From the NCBI RefSeq assembly GCF_010111755.1, contig NC_088962.1, positions 1,512,501-1,528,264 of the forward strand: a stretch of 15,764 bases of DNA, read 5' to 3'. Below are positions 15,305 through 15,764 of this stretch, piece after piece; the first letter of the stretch is position 1; each line of letters opens with the position of its first letter. The position numbers and the translations under genes are program-made. Under the pieces are notes generated by a model. The model was not told where the DNA came from and did not search any database. It saw only the letters and a list, made by a program, of their open reading frames with translations. This DNA comes from Nakaseomyces glabratus (Eukaryota; Ascomycota; Saccharomycetes; Saccharomycetales; Saccharomycetaceae).

Positions 15305-15764
15305 CTGTGGGGTCTGGGTGCTGTGGGGTCTGGGTGCTGTGGGGTCTGGGTGCTGTGGGGTCTGGGTGCTGTGGGGTCTGGGTGCTGTGGGGTCTGGGTG
15401 CTGTGGGGTCTGGGTGCTGTGGGGTCTGGGTGCTGTGGGGTCTGGGTGCTGTGGGGTCTGGGTGCTGTGGGGTCTGGGTGCTGTGGGGTCTGGGTGCTGT
15501 GGGGTCTGGGTGCTGTGGGGTCTGGGTGCTGTGGGGTCTGGGTGCTGTGGGGTCTGGGTGCTGTGGGGTCTGGGTGCTGTGGGGTCTGGGTGCTGTGGGG
15601 TCTGGGTGCTGTGGGGTCTGGGTGCTGTGGGGTCTGGGTGCTGTGGGGTCTGGGTGCTGTGGGGTCTGGGTGCTGTGGGGTCTGGGTGCTGTGGGGTCTG
15701 GGTGCTGTGGGGTCTGGGTGCTGTGGGGTCTGGGTGCTGTGGGGTCTGGGTGCTGTGGGGTCTG
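15305..15764 (+). repeat. Telomere: perfect 16-bp repeat array, 28.75 copies
   Basis: There are 28 full copies of CTGTGGGGTCTGGGTG plus 12 bases of the next, to the window end, with no variant unit seen. This is the known C. glabrata telomeric repeat. The G-rich strand runs 5' to 3' toward the right edge, so this is a right chromosome end. The complementary strand carries a CACCCAGACC core in each unit, of the type bound by Rap1. The tract begins abruptly after AT-rich DNA with no degenerate units between. It may be cut by the assembly and need not show the full telomere length. Confidence 0.97.

Noticed and set aside
15305..15764. Regular repeat array as a CRISPR candidate
   Set aside because: There are no spacers. 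Units are directly joined, and the unit is the known C. glabrata telomere repeat.

Overview
The window is the right end of a yeast chromosome and most likely comes from Candida glabrata (Nakaseomyces glabratus). Three observations support this. The last 460 bases are perfect copies of the 16-bp C. glabrata telomere unit CTGTGGGGTCTGGGTG, running G-rich strand outward. A subtelomeric rDNA unit lies inboard, and this species is known to carry rDNA arrays near the ends of chromosomes L and M. Between rDNA and telomere sits one large Epa-type adhesin gene, whose lectin landmarks align with Epa1 at a constant offset of seven residues.

Layout. Bases 1-151 are the start of ITS1, 152-1951 a full 1,800-nt 18S rRNA, and 1952-2662 the 5' external transcribed spacer, all on the minus strand, so Pol I transcription runs toward the centromere. 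The Pol I start is placed at 2662 by its close match to the S. cerevisiae start region. A spacer (2663-4080) leads to a complete 5S rRNA (4081-4201) on the opposite strand, the same arrangement as in S. cerevisiae. A second spacer follows to about 5130 and then breaks off into AT-rich DNA with no 25S sequence. This is therefore the telomere-side edge of the rDNA, truncated within the intergenic spacer.

From about 5131 the sequence is AT-rich subtelomere. The only convincing protein gene, 5563-8763 on the minus strand (1,066 residues), encodes a secreted, probably GPI-anchored wall adhesin: signal peptide, PA14-type lectin domain, a 277-residue Ser-Pro/Lys-Pro stalk, a Thr-rich linker with a duplicated 23-residue module, a 247-residue Gly/Asn-rich repeat, and a hydrophobic tail. 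Beyond it are about 6.5 kb (8764-15304) without a credible gene, containing only small tandem repeats and one telomere-like patch, and then the telomere.

How it fits together. The adhesin lies between two chromatin environments that are silenced in yeasts: rDNA (Sir2-linked) and telomere (Rap1/Sir-linked). Its promoter faces the telomere. This suggests, but does not prove, silencing-dependent expression like that known for EPA genes. The most notable points are the lectin's unusual specificity loop (Ile-Gly-Lys-Asp), its two very different low-complexity stalks, the truncated rDNA edge with a telomere-like tract near the junction, and a perfect TFIIIC B-box just past the 5S gene.
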